Made by a program: the position numbers and the translations under genes
Shown: piece after piece, positions 9,076 through 21,174 of the stretch
How the letters are laid out: each line of letters begins with the position of its first letter
How positions within the stretch are numbered: the stretch's first letter is position 1
The notes under the pieces: model-generated
Told to the model about the DNA's origin: nothing
What the model saw: the letters and a program-made list of their open reading frames with translations, nothing else
Database searches by the model: none
NCBI RefSeq assembly: GCF_015160855.1
Contig: NZ_CP063373.1
Location: forward strand, 8,035,001 to 8,099,000
Length of the DNA: 64,000 nucleotides
Source of the DNA: Streptomyces ferrugineus
GTDB taxonomy: Bacteria > Actinomycetota > Actinomycetes > Streptomycetales > Streptomycetaceae
Direction: 5' to 3'

Positions 9076-11331
9076 TCATTCGTCGGTCGCCGCGGCCGGC
9101 AGGGCCGCTCGCGGCCGCTGCCATCCCCGCGACCCGCGCGCCCGCAGCCACGCCGTCGTCTCCTCCGCCGGCATCGCGGCGGCCACCAGCCATCCCTGTA
9201 CGGCGTCGCAGCCCAGGTCCCGCAGCCGCTCCCAGGTCTCGTCGTCCTCGACGCCCTCGGCGACCACCAACAGGCCCAGCGAATGCGCCAGATCCACGGT
9301 GCAGCGCACGATCTCCGCGTCCTCGGTGTCCACCGCGAGCCGGGCCACGAACGAACGGTCGATCTTCAGCTCGCTCACCGGCAGCCGTCTGAGGTGGACC
9401 AGCGAGGAGTAGCCCGTGCCGAAGTCGTCCAGCGACATCTTCACGCCGTGCCCGGTCAGCCCGGCCAGCGTGTCCGCGGCACGCTGCGGGTCCTCCAGCA
9501 GGACGTGTTCCGTGATCTCCAGCTGGAGCGCCCCCGCCGGGACGCCGTGCCGGGCGAGCCGGGCGGCGACGGAGCCCGCGAAGCCGGGGGTGTGGACGTC
9601 GCGCGGGGAGACGTTGACCGCGACCGGCACGAACAGCCCCTGGGAGCGCCACTGGGCCACCTGCCCGAGCGCCGTCTCCAGCACGTACTCCGTCAGATGC
9701 GGCATCAGCCCCGAGGACTCGGCGATCGCTATGAACTCGTCCGGCGGCACCCTCCCGCGCTCCGGGTGCACCCAGCGGACCAGGGCCTCGAGGCCCGAGA
9801 CCTGTCCGTCGAAGCGGACCTTCGGCTGGTAGTGCAGCTCGACCTCGTGCGCGTCGAGGGCGCGGCGCAGATCGCCCAGCAGGCCCAGCCGGTCCGGGGT
9901 GTTCGAGTCGCGCTTGGACTCGTAGACCTCCACGCCCGTGCGGTCCCGCTTCGCCTGGTACATCGCGACGTCCGCGCGCCGCAGCAGCCCCTCGGCGTCC
10001 AGGGCGTGGTCGGGGAAGACGGCGACGCCCGCGCTGGCCTCCAGGACCAGGGTGAGGCCGTCGAGGTCGAGTGGGGAGCTGAGGGCGGTGACCAGACCGC
10101 GGGCGACCCGGGTCGCGGACGTCGTGGAGTCGGCGACCGGCAGTAAGACGGCGAACTCGTCGCCGCCGAGCCGCGCGGCCTCCGCTCCGCGCGGCAGGGC
10201 CAGGCGCAGCCGGTCCGCTATCTGCAACAGCAGCCGGTCACCGGCCAGATGACCGAGCGTGTCATTGACCGACCGGAACCGGTCGAGGTCGATCAGCATC
10301 AGGGCGGACCGGGCGCCGATGCGCTCGGCGTCGTCGAGCGCGGTCCAGATGCGCTCCAGCAGCCACTGCCGGTTGGGCAGCCCGGTCAGCGGATCGCGCA
10401 GCTGCTCCTCCGCCCGGGCCCGGGCTATCCACAGGGTGGAGTCCAGCGCGATGAGGGGGATCGCGAACAGCGGCAGCAGAAGGGGCTTGGCGATGGCGAC
10501 GACGCACACCAGCGGCGCGATGCCGAGCAGGGCGACCGCGACCAGGCCGTGTCTGACCAGGGCGGTGCGCTCGACGGTGGGCAGTCCGCCGCGCGGGGCG
10601 TGCAGGTACCACAGCAGGACCCGGGTGACCGCGAGGTAGGCGGCGGCGACGAGCACCACGCCGGGGGCGGTGTAGAGGGTCCAGCTGTCCGGATTCCAGG
10701 GGCTCTCGACGGTCGGCACCCGCCCGAAGGCGGCCAGCACGAGGGCCCCCGCCGCGATACCGAGGATGTCCACCGCGCCGTGCAGCACGCCCTGGCGCCA
10801 GCGGCCCCGGCGGGCGACCCCGACCAGGACGACGACGGTGAGGCTGACCATGCCGGCGGGCACCCAGCCGTACAGCATCAGCACGGCGAGGGTGAGGGCG
10901 GCGCCGGAGCCGGTGCCGCCCCACCAGCGGGCGCGGCCGAGCGCGACCAGGTGGCCGACGATGACGCCGGTCAGCACGGCCAGCGACCAGCCGACCGTGC
11001 CGGCCGGGAAGAGGGCGTGGTTGTCGGTGAACGCCCGGTAGAACCCGGCGCCGAGGACGAACCCGGCCGCCGCGACGACCGCCGCGGGCAGGGCGGGCCA
11101 GGACAGGTGCCGTTCGTGGTCGGAGTGGTGGTCGGAGTGGTGCAGCCCGGCGGCGCGGTCCGCGCCGAGCGGCGCGGTGGTGCGGCCGTCCACCGCGGTG
11201 CGCTGTCCGGTGGCGCGCCCGGCGCCGCCGTCCGCACCCGGACGCGCCGCTGTCCGCGCCGCCCATGCCCGCCACGCACCGGCCATCCGGCGCAGCCGTG
11301 AGTGCGGGGCGGCGCTCTCGGTCGGTTCCAT
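9076..11331 (-). CDS. rmdB: membrane-bound GGDEF-EAL c-di-GMP enzyme (RmdB-like)
   Basis: This 751-residue protein makes and/or degrades the second messenger cyclic di-GMP. The N-terminal 300 residues hold about eight or nine membrane helices. A GGDEF domain follows, with an intact GGDEF active site (RLGGDEFAVLL, about residue 390), and then an EAL domain with an intact EAL motif (LEALVRW, about 513) and DDFGTGYSS (about 633). Both domains keep their signature residues, so either activity is possible. The position next to ligA and the architecture match S. coelicolor RmdB as I remember it, which acts mainly as a phosphodiesterase affecting development. The ATG at 11331 is preceded by GAGAGGGA. 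Confidence 0.88.
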   Translation of the reverse strand: MEPTESAAPHSRLRRMAGAWRAWAARTAARPGADGGAGRATGQRTAVDGRTTAPLGADRAAGLHHSDHHSDHERHLSWPALPAAVVAAAGFVLGAGFYRAFTDNHALFPAGTVGWSLAVLTGVIVGHLVALGRARWWGGTGSGAALTLAVLMLYGWVPAGMVSLTVVVLVGVARRGRWRQGVLHGAVDILGIAAGALVLAAFGRVPTVESPWNPDSWTLYTAPGVVLVAAAYLAVTRVLLWYLHAPRGGLPTVERTALVRHGLVAVALLGIAPLVCVVAIAKPLLLPLFAIPLIALDSTLWIARARAEEQLRDPLTGLPNRQWLLERIWTALDDAERIGARSALMLIDLDRFRSVNDTLGHLAGDRLLLQIADRLRLALPRGAEAARLGGDEFAVLLPVADSTTSATRVARGLVTALSSPLDLDGLTLVLEASAGVAVFPDHALDAEGLLRRADVAMYQAKRDRTGVEVYESKRDSNTPDRLGLLGDLRRALDAHEVELHYQPKVRFDGQVSGLEALVRWVHPERGRVPPDEFIAIAESSGLMPHLTEYVLETALGQVAQWRSQGLFVPVAVNVSPRDVHTPGFAGSVAARLARHGVPAGALQLEITEHVLLEDPQRAADTLAGLTGHGVKMSLDDFGTGYSSLVHLRRLPVSELKIDRSFVARLAVDTEDAEIVRCTVDLAHSLGLLVVAEGVEDDETWERLRDLGCDAVQGWLVAAAMPAEETTAWLRARGSRGWQRPRAALPAAATDE

Positions 11332-11603
11332 TCCCGTCCCTCTCACAGCCGGCGGTGCCCACGCCACGCGGCCCGATGCCCGACAACGACCTTCAACGGC
11401 ACCGCGTTGGAAAGCCCTTCCCCTCGCCCTTCACAGCTCCTCAAGAGCAAAGGGATGCCCCAACCGCAGCTGGGCACGGCAGGCGCACATCTCAACAGTA
11501 GGCCGCAGAAGGCTTCCACGGGCAGCGGTCGTCGACGGTTGCCCGAATGCGCCCCAGCCACCCGTATGCATCTGGTATGCGCCGATCGGGTGACCTTCAA
11601 CCG

Positions 11604-13811
<2,208 letters not shown>

Positions 13812-14819
13812 TTACTCTGGGTTGTCCGCGAGGGATCTCGCCGCCCGGACGCAGTGGGCGAGGGCCTTGCGCGCGTACTCGGGAGAGGCCCCCGCGAGTC
13901 CGCACGACGGCGTGAGAGTGACCGCCTCCGCGAGAAGCCCCGGTGACAGCCCCAGCCTGCGCCACAGCGTCCTGACACCCATGACGCTACCGGCAGGGTC
14001 TGACAATGGGCCGTCCGTGCCCGGGACGACACCGGCGAAGAGCCGGGTGCCGCCTTCCACCGCCTCACCGATCGCGTCGTCGTCACGTTCGGTGAGCAGA
14101 GAGAGGTCGAAGGAGATCGCCGCCGCGCCCGCCCGGCGCAGCAGGGCGAACGGGACGTCCGGTGCGCACGAGTGGACCACGACGGGGCCGTCGCCGTGAA
14201 CCCCGACGACGTCGCGGAGGGTGGCCTCGACGGTCTGCCGGTCGACGGCCCGGTGGGTCCGGTAGCCGCTGGCGGTCTTCACCCGGCCGCGGAGCACGGC
14301 GATGAGGGAGGGCTCGTCGAGCTGGAGGACGACCTGGGCGCCGGGGACGCGGCGGCGGAGTTCCTCGATGTGCAGCCGCAGGCCCTCGGCGAGGGAGGCG
14401 GCGAGGTCGCGGCAGGCGCCGGGGTCGGAGAGGGCGGCCTCGCCGTTCTTCAGCTCCAGCGCGGCGGCGAGCGTCCAGGGGCCCACGGCCTGCACCTTCA
14501 GCGGCCCGTCGTAGTCCTGGGTGAACTCCTCCAGCGCGTCGAGGTCCTCCCCCAGCCACGACCTCGCCCGCCGGGTGTCCCGCCCCGGCCGGTCCCCGAT
14601 CCGCCACCCGCTGGGCTCCACGCGCGCGTACAGCTCGACGAGCATCCCGGCGGTCCGGCCGATCATGTCCGCGCCGGGCCCGCGGGCGGGCAGTTCGGCG
14701 AGGAACGGGAAGTCCTCGAGGGACCCGGTGACGGTCTTGGCGGCCTCACGGGCGTCGCCGCCGGGCATCGATCCGATGCCGGTGGCGGGGGCGAACCTGA
14801 ACGGGCTGTTTTCACTCAC
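13812..14819 (-). CDS. MetE-like (cobalamin-independent methionine synthase C-domain) protein
   Basis: This 335-residue protein has the fold of the C-terminal catalytic domain of cobalamin-independent methionine synthase (UROD/MetE superfamily). Conserved elements include TGIGSMPGGD at the N-terminus, QLDEPSL in the middle, and likely zinc ligands in HSCAPDVP and TPSCGLAG. It is far shorter than full MetE (about 750 residues) because it lacks the N-terminal domain. It may therefore act in a methyltransfer using a folate-independent donor, and its substrate is unknown. It is often annotated simply as methionine synthase in Streptomyces. It precedes ligA with a 15-base gap and may be co-transcribed. 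Confidence 0.8.
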   Translation of the reverse strand: MSENSPFRFAPATGIGSMPGGDAREAAKTVTGSLEDFPFLAELPARGPGADMIGRTAGMLVELYARVEPSGWRIGDRPGRDTRRARSWLGEDLDALEEFTQDYDGPLKVQAVGPWTLAAALELKNGEAALSDPGACRDLAASLAEGLRLHIEELRRRVPGAQVVLQLDEPSLIAVLRGRVKTASGYRTHRAVDRQTVEATLRDVVGVHGDGPVVVHSCAPDVPFALLRRAGAAAISFDLSLLTERDDDAIGEAVEGGTRLFAGVVPGTDGPLSDPAGSVMGVRTLWRRLGLSPGLLAEAVTLTPSCGLAGASPEYARKALAHCVRAARSLADNPE

Positions 14820-14871
14820 CCGGGAAGCCTATGCAACCCGCCCAGGGCCACGCTCGAGGCGTCCGGCTCGG

Positions 14872-15561
14872 TCAGCGTCCCGGCCGCACCGTCAGGTCGT
14901 TCACCTCCGCGTCCCGCGGCAGGTCCAGGGCCATCAGGATCGTCGTCGCGACCGACTCGGGGTCGATCCACTTCGAGGCGTCGTACTCCTTGCCCTCCTG
15001 CTGGTGGACCTTGGCCTGCATGGGGCTGGCCGTGCGGCCGGGGTAGACCGTGGTGACGCGGACGCCGTTGCCGTGCTCCTCGTGGCGCAGCGAGTCGGCC
15101 AGGGCCTTGAGGCCGTGTTTGGAGGCGGCGTAGGCGGACCAGTCGGCGTGCGCGTTGAGGCCGGCGCCCGAGTTGACGAAGATCACGTGGCCTCGGGTGG
15201 CGCGGAGCTGGGGGAGGAAGTGGCGGGTCAGCTCCGCGGGGGCGATCAGGTTGACGTTGAGCTGGTGGCGCCAGGACTTCGGGGTCAGGTCGCCCACCGG
15301 GCCCAGGTCCACGACCCCGGCGATGTGGAGCAGGGAGTCCACCCGGTCCGGAAGCGACTGGTGGGAGAAGGCCCAGGACAGCTTGTCGGGGTCGGCCAGG
15401 TCGCCGACCAGCGTCCTGGCGCCGGGGAACTCCGCCGCCAACTCCTTCGCGCGGCCCGCGTCGCGCGCGTGCAGGACGAGGTCGTCCCCGCGCGCGTGCA
15501 GACGGCGGGCGACGGCCGCGCCGATGCCGGAACCGGCTCCGGTGATCACATGAGTAGCCAT
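14872..15561 (-). CDS. short-chain dehydrogenase/reductase
   Basis: This is a 229-residue NAD(P)-dependent oxidoreductase of the classical SDR type. The cofactor motif TGAGSGIG is at residues 6-13. The catalytic Ser is in FVNSGAG, and Tyr and Lys are in YAASKHG. The substrate cannot be assigned. A second ATG at 15570 would add three residues (MAG). I prefer the inner start, since the family begins with MATHVITGAG-like sequence. No strong ribosome site is seen for either. Confidence 0.88.
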   Translation of the reverse strand: MATHVITGAGSGIGAAVARRLHARGDDLVLHARDAGRAKELAAEFPGARTLVGDLADPDKLSWAFSHQSLPDRVDSLLHIAGVVDLGPVGDLTPKSWRHQLNVNLIAPAELTRHFLPQLRATRGHVIFVNSGAGLNAHADWSAYAASKHGLKALADSLRHEEHGNGVRVTTVYPGRTASPMQAKVHQQEGKEYDASKWIDPESVATTILMALDLPRDAEVNDLTVRPGR

Positions 15562-15577
15562 GCCGGCCATGCTCGCA

Positions 15578-16149
15578 CTACCGGGCGCCCGCGCTCTCCT
15601 CCAGGTACGCCAGCGCCCCCACCGGCTCCTCCGCGAAGAACACCAGGTCGCTCAGCGGACGGGGCAGGAAGCCCTCCTCCTCCATGCGGCGGAACTGCTG
15701 CTTGAGGCCGTCGTAGAAGCCCGCGGTGTTGAGCAGGACCACCGGCTTGTCCGTGTGGCCGTGCTTCTTCAGCTCCAGGATCTCCGTCGCCTCGTCGAGC
15801 GTGCCCGTGCCGCCGACCATGATCACCACCGCGTCGGCCTTGTCCAGGAGCAGCTTCTTTCGTTCGGCGAGATCCCTGGCGATGACCATCTCGTCGGCGC
15901 CCGGACGGGCCTTCGCCGCGAGGAAGCCCACCGAGACCCCGCACAGCCGCCCGCCGGCGTCCTGCACTCCGTCGGCGACCACTTTCATCAGCCCGACGTC
16001 CGAACCGCCCCACACGTGGGGGTGCCCCCACGCCCTTAAGGCAGTGGGGGAGTGTGCCCGCCCTTGCCCAGCAGTTTCGCGAACTCGCGCGCGGGGCGCG
16101 TGTAACGGTCGTCGAGGTCGGCGGCGGAGAGGAAGACGCAGATTCGCAT
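15578..16149 (-). pseudogene. LOG-family (cytokinin-activating phosphoribohydrolase-like) gene, disrupted
   Basis: The reverse-strand frame from ATG 16149 reads MRICVFLSAADLDDRYTRPA, matching the N-terminus of LOG/TIGR00730 Rossmann proteins, but meets TAA after the codons for GKGGHTPPLP. The rest of the gene (VWGGSDVGLMKVVADGVQ, the PGGxGTxxE-like GGTGTLDEATEILEL, and onward to ESAGAR) continues in another frame. The break is a 38-bp palindromic repeat at 16016-16053 sitting where relatives read GHTLVWGG. It adds an in-frame stop and shifts the frame. Both halves otherwise look intact. A single-site error is unlikely because the inserted sequence is itself a structured repeat. Confidence 0.8.
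16016..16053. repeat. palindromic REP-like repeat inside the LOG-family gene
   Basis: This 38-bp GC-rich repeat has GTGGGGG and CCCCCAC arms around a CGCCCTTAAGGCAG core. It can form a hairpin (CCCCCAC/GTGGGGG stem, inner GCCTTAAGGC). It resembles the dispersed GGGGGCACC-type palindromes common in Streptomyces intergenic DNA. Here it interrupts a coding sequence. Confidence 0.7.
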
Positions 16150-16199
16150 GGGGCCACCGTACGCGGGAAGAACCCGGCGCCCGTGAGCGCTCTTCGGGT

Positions 16200-16523
16200 A
16201 TGGCTGATGGACACACGATCACGATCGAGCAGGGCGCGCGACGCGTACGGGCCGTTCACGGCGGCCAGGTCCTGGCGGAGAGCGACCGGCCCCTCGTGCT
16301 GCGCGAGACCGGCTGTCCCGTGCGGTACTACCTCCCCGCCGAGGACGTGCGGCTGGACCTGCTGACGCCCTCCGACACGCACACGTACTGCCCTTTCAAG
16401 GGAACGGCCTCCTACTGGTCGCTGCCGGACGCGGCGGACCTCGTCTGGTCGTATCCGGACCCCGAACCGGACGTGGCGGAGATCAAGGACCACCTCTGCT
16501 TCTACGAAGTCGAAGTGTCGTGA
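16200..16523 (+). CDS. DUF427 domain protein
   Basis: This 107-residue protein is a single DUF427 domain (NTP_transf_9 in Pfam). Typical motifs are RVRAVHGGQVLAES, LPAEDVRLDLL, THTYCPFKGTASYWS and the closing DHLCFYE. Family structures are small beta barrels, and the function is not established. It starts at ATG 16200, 50 bases from and divergent to the disrupted LOG-family gene. Confidence 0.88.
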   Translation: MADGHTITIEQGARRVRAVHGGQVLAESDRPLVLRETGCPVRYYLPAEDVRLDLLTPSDTHTYCPFKGTASYWSLPDAADLVWSYPDPEPDVAEIKDHLCFYEVEVS

Positions 16524-16560
16524 GCGATTAGTTCCGTGCCGTACGGCAATCTCCACAGGC

Positions 16561-17340
16561 ATGGACAAGAAGACCAATTCGGCCGACGGCACCTCCATCG
16601 CCTACGAGAGCACCGGCGAGGGACCGGTGGTGATCCTTGTCAGCGGCGCGATGTCCACCGGGGGCACCGTGGCGCCGCTGGCCGTGCCCCTGGCGGAGCA
16701 CTTCAAGGTCGTCGTGTACGACAGGCGGGGGCGCGGTGAGAGCCGTGACACGCCGCCGTACGCGGTGGAGCGCGAGGTCGAGGACCTCGCCGCGCTGATC
16801 GAGGCGGCCGGCGGGGAGGCGGCGCTGTGCGGCATCTCGTCGGGGGGCGCCCTGGCGCTGGAGGCGGCGGCGAGCGGGCTGCCGGTGCGTCAGGTCGCCG
16901 TGTACGAGGTGCCGTTCGCCGTCTACGAGGGCGGCGCCAAGGAGCGCGCGGAGTACACCGAGCGGCTGACGGAAGCCCTCGAGCAGGGCCGTCGCGGCGA
17001 CGCAGTCGAGCTGTTCCTGCGGCTGGCCGGGATGGCCGAGCAGATGATCCAGGGCGCCCGCCACTCCCCCATGTGGCCCGGCATGGAGTCGATCGCGCCG
17101 AGCCTGGCCTACGACAACGCCGTGATGGGCGACGGCCTGGTGCCCCGGGACCGATTGGCGTCGATCGCCGTCCCGGTGCTGGCCGTCGCGGGCAGCGCGA
17201 GCCCCGCGTGGATGCACGAGGCCGCGCGGGCCGTCGCTCGGACCGTGCCGGGCGGGACGTACCGGAGTCTGGAGGGGCAGACCCACATGGTGGAGCCGGA
17301 GGTGCTCGGGCCGGTGCTGGTGGAGTTCTTCGGGCGGTGA
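16561..17340 (+). CDS. alpha/beta-fold hydrolase
   Basis: This 259-residue soluble hydrolase has a canonical alpha/beta fold. The oxyanion region is VVILVSGAM, the nucleophile Ser lies in GISSGGALAL (about residue 95), and the catalytic His is in GQTHMVEPEVL near the C-terminus. The substrate is unknown. It follows the DUF427 gene by 37 bases on the same strand and converges on mnmA, with an 8-base gap. Confidence 0.88.
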   Translation: MDKKTNSADGTSIAYESTGEGPVVILVSGAMSTGGTVAPLAVPLAEHFKVVVYDRRGRGESRDTPPYAVEREVEDLAALIEAAGGEAALCGISSGGALALEAAASGLPVRQVAVYEVPFAVYEGGAKERAEYTERLTEALEQGRRGDAVELFLRLAGMAEQMIQGARHSPMWPGMESIAPSLAYDNAVMGDGLVPRDRLASIAVPVLAVAGSASPAWMHEAARAVARTVPGGTYRSLEGQTHMVEPEVLGPVLVEFFGR

Positions 17341-17347
17341 ACGGAGT

Positions 17348-18478
17348 TCAGACGGTCGACGGCGTCGCCCGCACCGTCGACGCGATCGTCGCCGAGCCCA
17401 CCACGCGCGTGCCGTCGTACAGGACGATCGCCTGGCCCGGGGCGACGCCGCGGACGGGCTCGGTGAAGGTGACCTCGAGGGAGCCGTCGATCAGTTCCGC
17501 GGTCACCTCGGTCTCGCCGCCGTGGGCGCGCAGCTGGGCCGTGTAGGTGCCGGGGCCGGTCGGGGCGGCGCCGCACCAGCGGGGCTTGATGGCGGTGAGG
17601 GCGCTGACGTCCAGGGCGGACGCCGGGCCGACCGTGACGGTGTTGTCCACCGGGGAGATGTCGAGGACGTAGCGCGGCTTGCCGTCGGCGGCCGGGGTGC
17701 CGATGCGCAGGCCCTTGCGCTGGCCGATGGTGAAGCCGTACGCGCCCTCGTGGCTGCCGAGCCTGGCGCCCGACTCGTCGACGATGTCGCCCTCGGCCTT
17801 GCCGAGGCGGTTCGCGAGGAAGCCCTGGGTGTCGCCGTCGGCGATGAAGCAGATGTCGTGCGAGTCGGGCTTCTTGGCGACCGCGAGGCCGCGGCGCTCG
17901 GCCTCCGCGCGGATCTCGTCCTTGGTCGTGAGCGTGTCGCCGAGCGGGAACATCGCGTGGGCGAGCTGCTTCTCGTCGAGGACGCCGAGGACGTACGACT
18001 GGTCCTTGGCCATGTCGGAGGCGCGGTGCAGCTCGCGTGTGCCGTCCTCGTTCCGTACGACCGTGGCGTAGTGGCCGGTGCAGACCGCGTCGAAGCCGAG
18101 GGCGAGCGCCTTGTCGAGCAGGGCCGCGAACTTGATCTTCTCGTTGCAGCGCAGGCACGGGTTCGGGGTGCGGCCGGCCTCGTACTCGGCGATGAAGTCC
18201 TCGACCACGTCCTCGCGGAAGCGGTCGGCGAGGTCCCACACGTAGAACGGGATGCCGATGACGTCCGCGGCGCGGCGGGCGTCGCGCGAGTCCTCGATGG
18301 TGCAACAGCCCCGCGCGCCCGTGCGGAAGGATTGCGGGTTCGCGGAGAGCGCGAGGTGGACGCCGGTCACGTCGTGGCCCGCTTCGGCCGCGCGGGCGGC
18401 GGCGACGGCGGAGTCGACCCCGCCGGACATGGCGGCGAGGACGCGGAGGGGGCGGGAGGGCTGCGCGGTGTCAGTCAT
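17348..18478 (-). CDS. mnmA: tRNA 2-thiouridylase MnmA
   Basis: MnmA inserts sulfur at position 2 of the wobble uridine in tRNA-Lys, -Glu and -Gln, using ATP and a persulfide from a cysteine desulfurase. It has 376 residues. The PP-loop [12 protein letters not shown] is at the N-terminus. The first catalytic Cys is in NPCLRCN (about 109) and the second in DICFIADGD (about 209). GGAAGGG precedes the ATG. A cysteine desulfurase gene on the same strand, about 1.1 kb upstream, is the plausible sulfur donor. Confidence 0.96.
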   Translation of the reverse strand: MTDTAQPSRPLRVLAAMSGGVDSAVAAARAAEAGHDVTGVHLALSANPQSFRTGARGCCTIEDSRDARRAADVIGIPFYVWDLADRFREDVVEDFIAEYEAGRTPNPCLRCNEKIKFAALLDKALALGFDAVCTGHYATVVRNEDGTRELHRASDMAKDQSYVLGVLDEKQLAHAMFPLGDTLTTKDEIRAEAERRGLAVAKKPDSHDICFIADGDTQGFLANRLGKAEGDIVDESGARLGSHEGAYGFTIGQRKGLRIGTPAADGKPRYVLDISPVDNTVTVGPASALDVSALTAIKPRWCGAAPTGPGTYTAQLRAHGGETEVTAELIDGSLEVTFTEPVRGVAPGQAIVLYDGTRVVGSATIASTVRATPSTV

Positions 18479-18537
18479 AACCCTTCCAGGGTACGGGGCG
18501 CGGGAACCAGGGCCCGCGAGTATCCGTTGACGATCAC

Positions 18538-19206
18538 ATGGGACAGCGGAAGGCTCCGAAGGACGGCGACCGGAAGGTCGGGCGTCGTGCGTTGCTCATC
18601 GGCGGGACGGCGGCCGCGGTGGGCTCGGCCGTGCTGGCCCGGGACGAGCTGGCGCGTCTGTGGTGGCGGGTGCCGGGCGTGGAGAAGCCGCGCAAGGCGG
18701 GCGAGGTCGACTTCGCCGGGGCGCGCTGGGTGGCGGCGTCGGACGCGAACTGGAGACGGGCGGACCGTCCCGACGACTACGGCGTCGACATGGTGGTCAT
18801 CCATGTCACGCAGGGCAGCTACGACAGCGCGGTGAAGGTGTTCCAGGACCCGGAGCACGGGGCGGCCGCGCACTACATCGTGCGCAAGGACGGGCACATC
18901 ACGCAGATGATCCGCGAGCTGGACGTGGCGTACCACGCGGGCAACCGCGACTACAACGAGCGCAGTGTCGGCATCGAGCACGAGGGCTTCGTGGACCGGC
19001 CGCAGGACCTCACGGACGAGATGTACGAGGCCTCGGCGCGGCTCACGGCCCGAATATGCGCCCGCTACGACATCCCCGTCGACCGCGAGCACATCATCGG
19101 TCATGTGGAGGTGCCGGGGACCGACCACACGGATCCCGGGGAGCACTGGGACTGGGACCGGTACATGAAGCTGGTGCGCCAGGCGCGTACGGCGGCGCCG
19201 GCCTGA
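18538..19206 (+). CDS. N-acetylmuramoyl-L-alanine amidase, Tat-type export signal
   Basis: This 222-residue amidase_2 (PGRP-like) enzyme cleaves the bond between MurNAc and L-alanine in peptidoglycan. The N-terminus carries a twin-arginine-like signal ([20 protein letters not shown]). The catalytic domain shows zinc ligands in VVIHVTQG (His), VGIEHEGF and the final [12 protein letters not shown] segment. It is probably secreted folded through Tat. It is divergent from mnmA, with 60 bases between the starts, and converges on the following small membrane gene. Confidence 0.9.
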   Translation: MGQRKAPKDGDRKVGRRALLIGGTAAAVGSAVLARDELARLWWRVPGVEKPRKAGEVDFAGARWVAASDANWRRADRPDDYGVDMVVIHVTQGSYDSAVKVFQDPEHGAAAHYIVRKDGHITQMIRELDVAYHAGNRDYNERSVGIEHEGFVDRPQDLTDEMYEASARLTARICARYDIPVDREHIIGHVEVPGTDHTDPGEHWDWDRYMKLVRQARTAAPA

Positions 19207-19210
19207 GCGG

Positions 19211-19585
19211 TCAGAACAGCGTGGCGACGAGGGCCACCGCGGGCGCCAGCCCCTGGCCCAGCGCGCCCCGCCACAGTTTCGGGAAGGACACCGCGAAGAC
19301 GACGGCGGAGGCGATCAGGAAGGCGCACAGGTAGCCGATCAGTGTGCGGCCGACCGTGGTGGCGTCGGTGTGCAGGGCGACGATTCCGACGACGAGGCCC
19401 AGGCCGAGAAGGATGTTGTAGACGGCCACGCCCGAGCGCCAGAGGGTGACTTCGGGGGCGTCCGCCTCGGAGGTGGTGAGGAAGACGCGTACGGCGGGAC
19501 GGTCGTAGAAGAAGCGCTCCAGCGTGCCCACCACGATGTGCGTCACGGCCGCGAGCAGGGCGAAGACCTGGGATACGACGTTCAC
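19211..19585 (-). CDS. DUF1304-like small membrane protein
   Basis: This 124-residue protein has four predicted membrane helices. The motif pattern, with an early HIVVGTLERFFYDRP segment and a later AVYNILLGLGLVVGIV helix, resembles DUF1304 proteins of unknown function. The GTG at 19585 is the best start, since upstream extension is basic and low-complexity. It ends 5 bases from the amidase stop (convergent) and begins 27 bases after the cysteine desulfurase gene, so the two may be co-transcribed. Confidence 0.75.
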   Translation of the reverse strand: MNVVSQVFALLAAVTHIVVGTLERFFYDRPAVRVFLTTSEADAPEVTLWRSGVAVYNILLGLGLVVGIVALHTDATTVGRTLIGYLCAFLIASAVVFAVSFPKLWRGALGQGLAPAVALVATLF

Positions 19586-19611
19586 GCCCGGAGTGTCCCG
19601 CTGCCGCGCCC

Positions 19612-20787
19612 CTATGTCAGCCCCGCCGCCCGTGCCCGCTCCACCGCCGGGCCGATCGCCTTGGCGACCGCCTCCACGTCGGCCTCCGTGGAGGTGTGGC
19701 CGAGGGAGAAGCGGAGGGTGCCGCGGGCCAGGTCGGGGTCGGTGCCGGTGGCCAGCAGGACGTGGCTGGGCTGGGCGACGCCCGCGGTGCAGGCGGAGCC
19801 GGTGGAGCACTCGATGCCCTGGGCGTCCAGGAGCAGCAGCAGCGAGTCGCCCTCGCAGCCGGGGAACGTGAAGTGGGCGTTGGCCGGGAGGCGCCCGCCG
19901 GGTGCCGGGTCGCCGCCGAGGATCGCGTCCGGGACCGCCGTACGCACCGCCTCGACCAGGGCGTCGCGCAGGGCGCCGATCTCGTTCGCGAACCATTCGC
20001 GCTGCTCGGCGGCGAGGCGGCCGGCGACCGCGAAGGAGGCGATGGCGGGGACGTCGAGGGTGCCGGAGCGGACGTGGCGCTCCTGGCCGCCGCCGTGCAG
20101 GACGGGGACGGGGGTCTGGTCGCGGCCGAGGATCAGGGCGCCGATGCCGTACGGCCCGCCGATCTTGTGTCCGGAGACGGTCATCGCGGCGAGGCCGGAG
20201 GCGGCGAAGTCGACGGGGACCTGGCCGAGCGCCTGGACGGCGTCGGCGTGCAGGGGGACGTCGAACTCCCTTGCCACGTCGGCCAGTTCCCGGACCGGCA
20301 TGACGGTGCCGATCTCGTTGTTGGCCCACATCACGGTGGCCAGGGCGACGTCGTCGGGGTTGCGGGCGATGGCCTCGCGCAGGGCGTCCGGGTGGACCCG
20401 GCCGTGCCGGTCGACCGGGAGGTACTCGATGGTGGCGCCCTCGTGCTCGCCGAGCCAGTGGACGGCGTCCAGGACGGCGTGGTGTTCGACGGGGCTGGCC
20501 AGGACCCGGGTGCGGTTGCCGGCCGGGGCGGCGTCGCGGCGGGACCAGTACAGGCCCTTGACCGCGAGGTTGTCGGCCTCGGTGCCGCCCGAGGTGAAGA
20601 CGACCTCGCTGGGGCGGGCGCCGAGCGCTTCCGCGAGGGTCTCGCGGGCCTCCTCGACGGTGCGCCTGGCTCGGCGGCCGGATGCGTGGAGGGAGGACGC
20701 GTTGCCGGTGACGCTCAGCCGGGCGGTCAGCGCCTCTGCCGCCTCCGGGAGCATGGGGGTCGTCGCGGCGTGGTCGAGGTAAGCCAT
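19612..20787 (-). CDS. cysteine desulfurase (IscS/NifS family)
   Basis: This PLP enzyme converts cysteine to alanine and forms a protein persulfide. It has 391 residues. The N-terminal motif [11 protein letters not shown] is typical. The PLP-binding Lys is in [12 protein letters not shown] (about 207) and the catalytic Cys is in [12 protein letters not shown] (about 330). The start follows the conserved N-terminus, and the longer upstream frame is not coding. Its proximity to mnmA suggests it supplies sulfur for tRNA 2-thiolation. A wider Fe-S role cannot be excluded. Confidence 0.94.
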   Translation of the reverse strand: MAYLDHAATTPMLPEAAEALTARLSVTGNASSLHASGRRARRTVEEARETLAEALGARPSEVVFTSGGTEADNLAVKGLYWSRRDAAPAGNRTRVLASPVEHHAVLDAVHWLGEHEGATIEYLPVDRHGRVHPDALREAIARNPDDVALATVMWANNEIGTVMPVRELADVAREFDVPLHADAVQALGQVPVDFAASGLAAMTVSGHKIGGPYGIGALILGRDQTPVPVLHGGGQERHVRSGTLDVPAIASFAVAGRLAAEQREWFANEIGALRDALVEAVRTAVPDAILGGDPAPGGRLPANAHFTFPGCEGDSLLLLLDAQGIECSTGSACTAGVAQPSHVLLATGTDPDLARGTLRFSLGHTSTEADVEAVAKAIGPAVERARAAGLT

Positions 20788-20858
20788 GGTGGCGACGATT
20801 CTACGGGGGTGTGTCGGCCGACCTCGCTGCAAGGTGGGGCAGTGCCGCGGGCCGTGCC

Positions 20859-21131
20859 CTAGAAGCTCCAGGACAGCGTGTTGTCCATCGCAACGAACGC
20901 CAGCAGGACCAGCAGGTCGGCGACGCCCAGCCCCATGCCCAGGTACGCCCGGCCCTTGCGCCTGGTGCCGCGCCACAGGGACACCGCCGCCAGGACGATG
21001 GCGGTCGGGCCGAGGAAGACGTTGAAGACCAGGAGGCCGATGAGGCCGAGGATGAAGGACGCCACGGCCATGCCGTCGGCGTCGCGGGTGCGGGTGCCGG
21101 GGCGGGCGGTGGCCGGCGCGGTGAGTTGCAC
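20859..21131 (-). CDS. DUF4190-like membrane protein
   Basis: This 90-residue protein has two membrane helices separated by a short basic loop ([10 protein letters not shown]), the layout of DUF4190 proteins. The GTG start at 21131 has AGGAG about 9 bases upstream. The N-terminal 20 residues are polar and Thr/Ala-rich. Its function is unknown. It lies on the same strand as the cysteine desulfurase gene but 71 bases upstream. Confidence 0.75.
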   Translation of the reverse strand: MQLTAPATARPGTRTRDADGMAVASFILGLIGLLVFNVFLGPTAIVLAAVSLWRGTRRKGRAYLGMGLGVADLLVLLAFVAMDNTLSWSF

Positions 21132-21174
21132 GGGTGTCAGCTCCTGAGGAGTCGGGTCGGTCCGGGCGGCGGGG

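Noticed and set aside
13812..14819. Full cobalamin-independent methionine synthase metE
   Set aside because: At 335 residues it matches only the C-terminal domain, so the full enzyme name would mislead.
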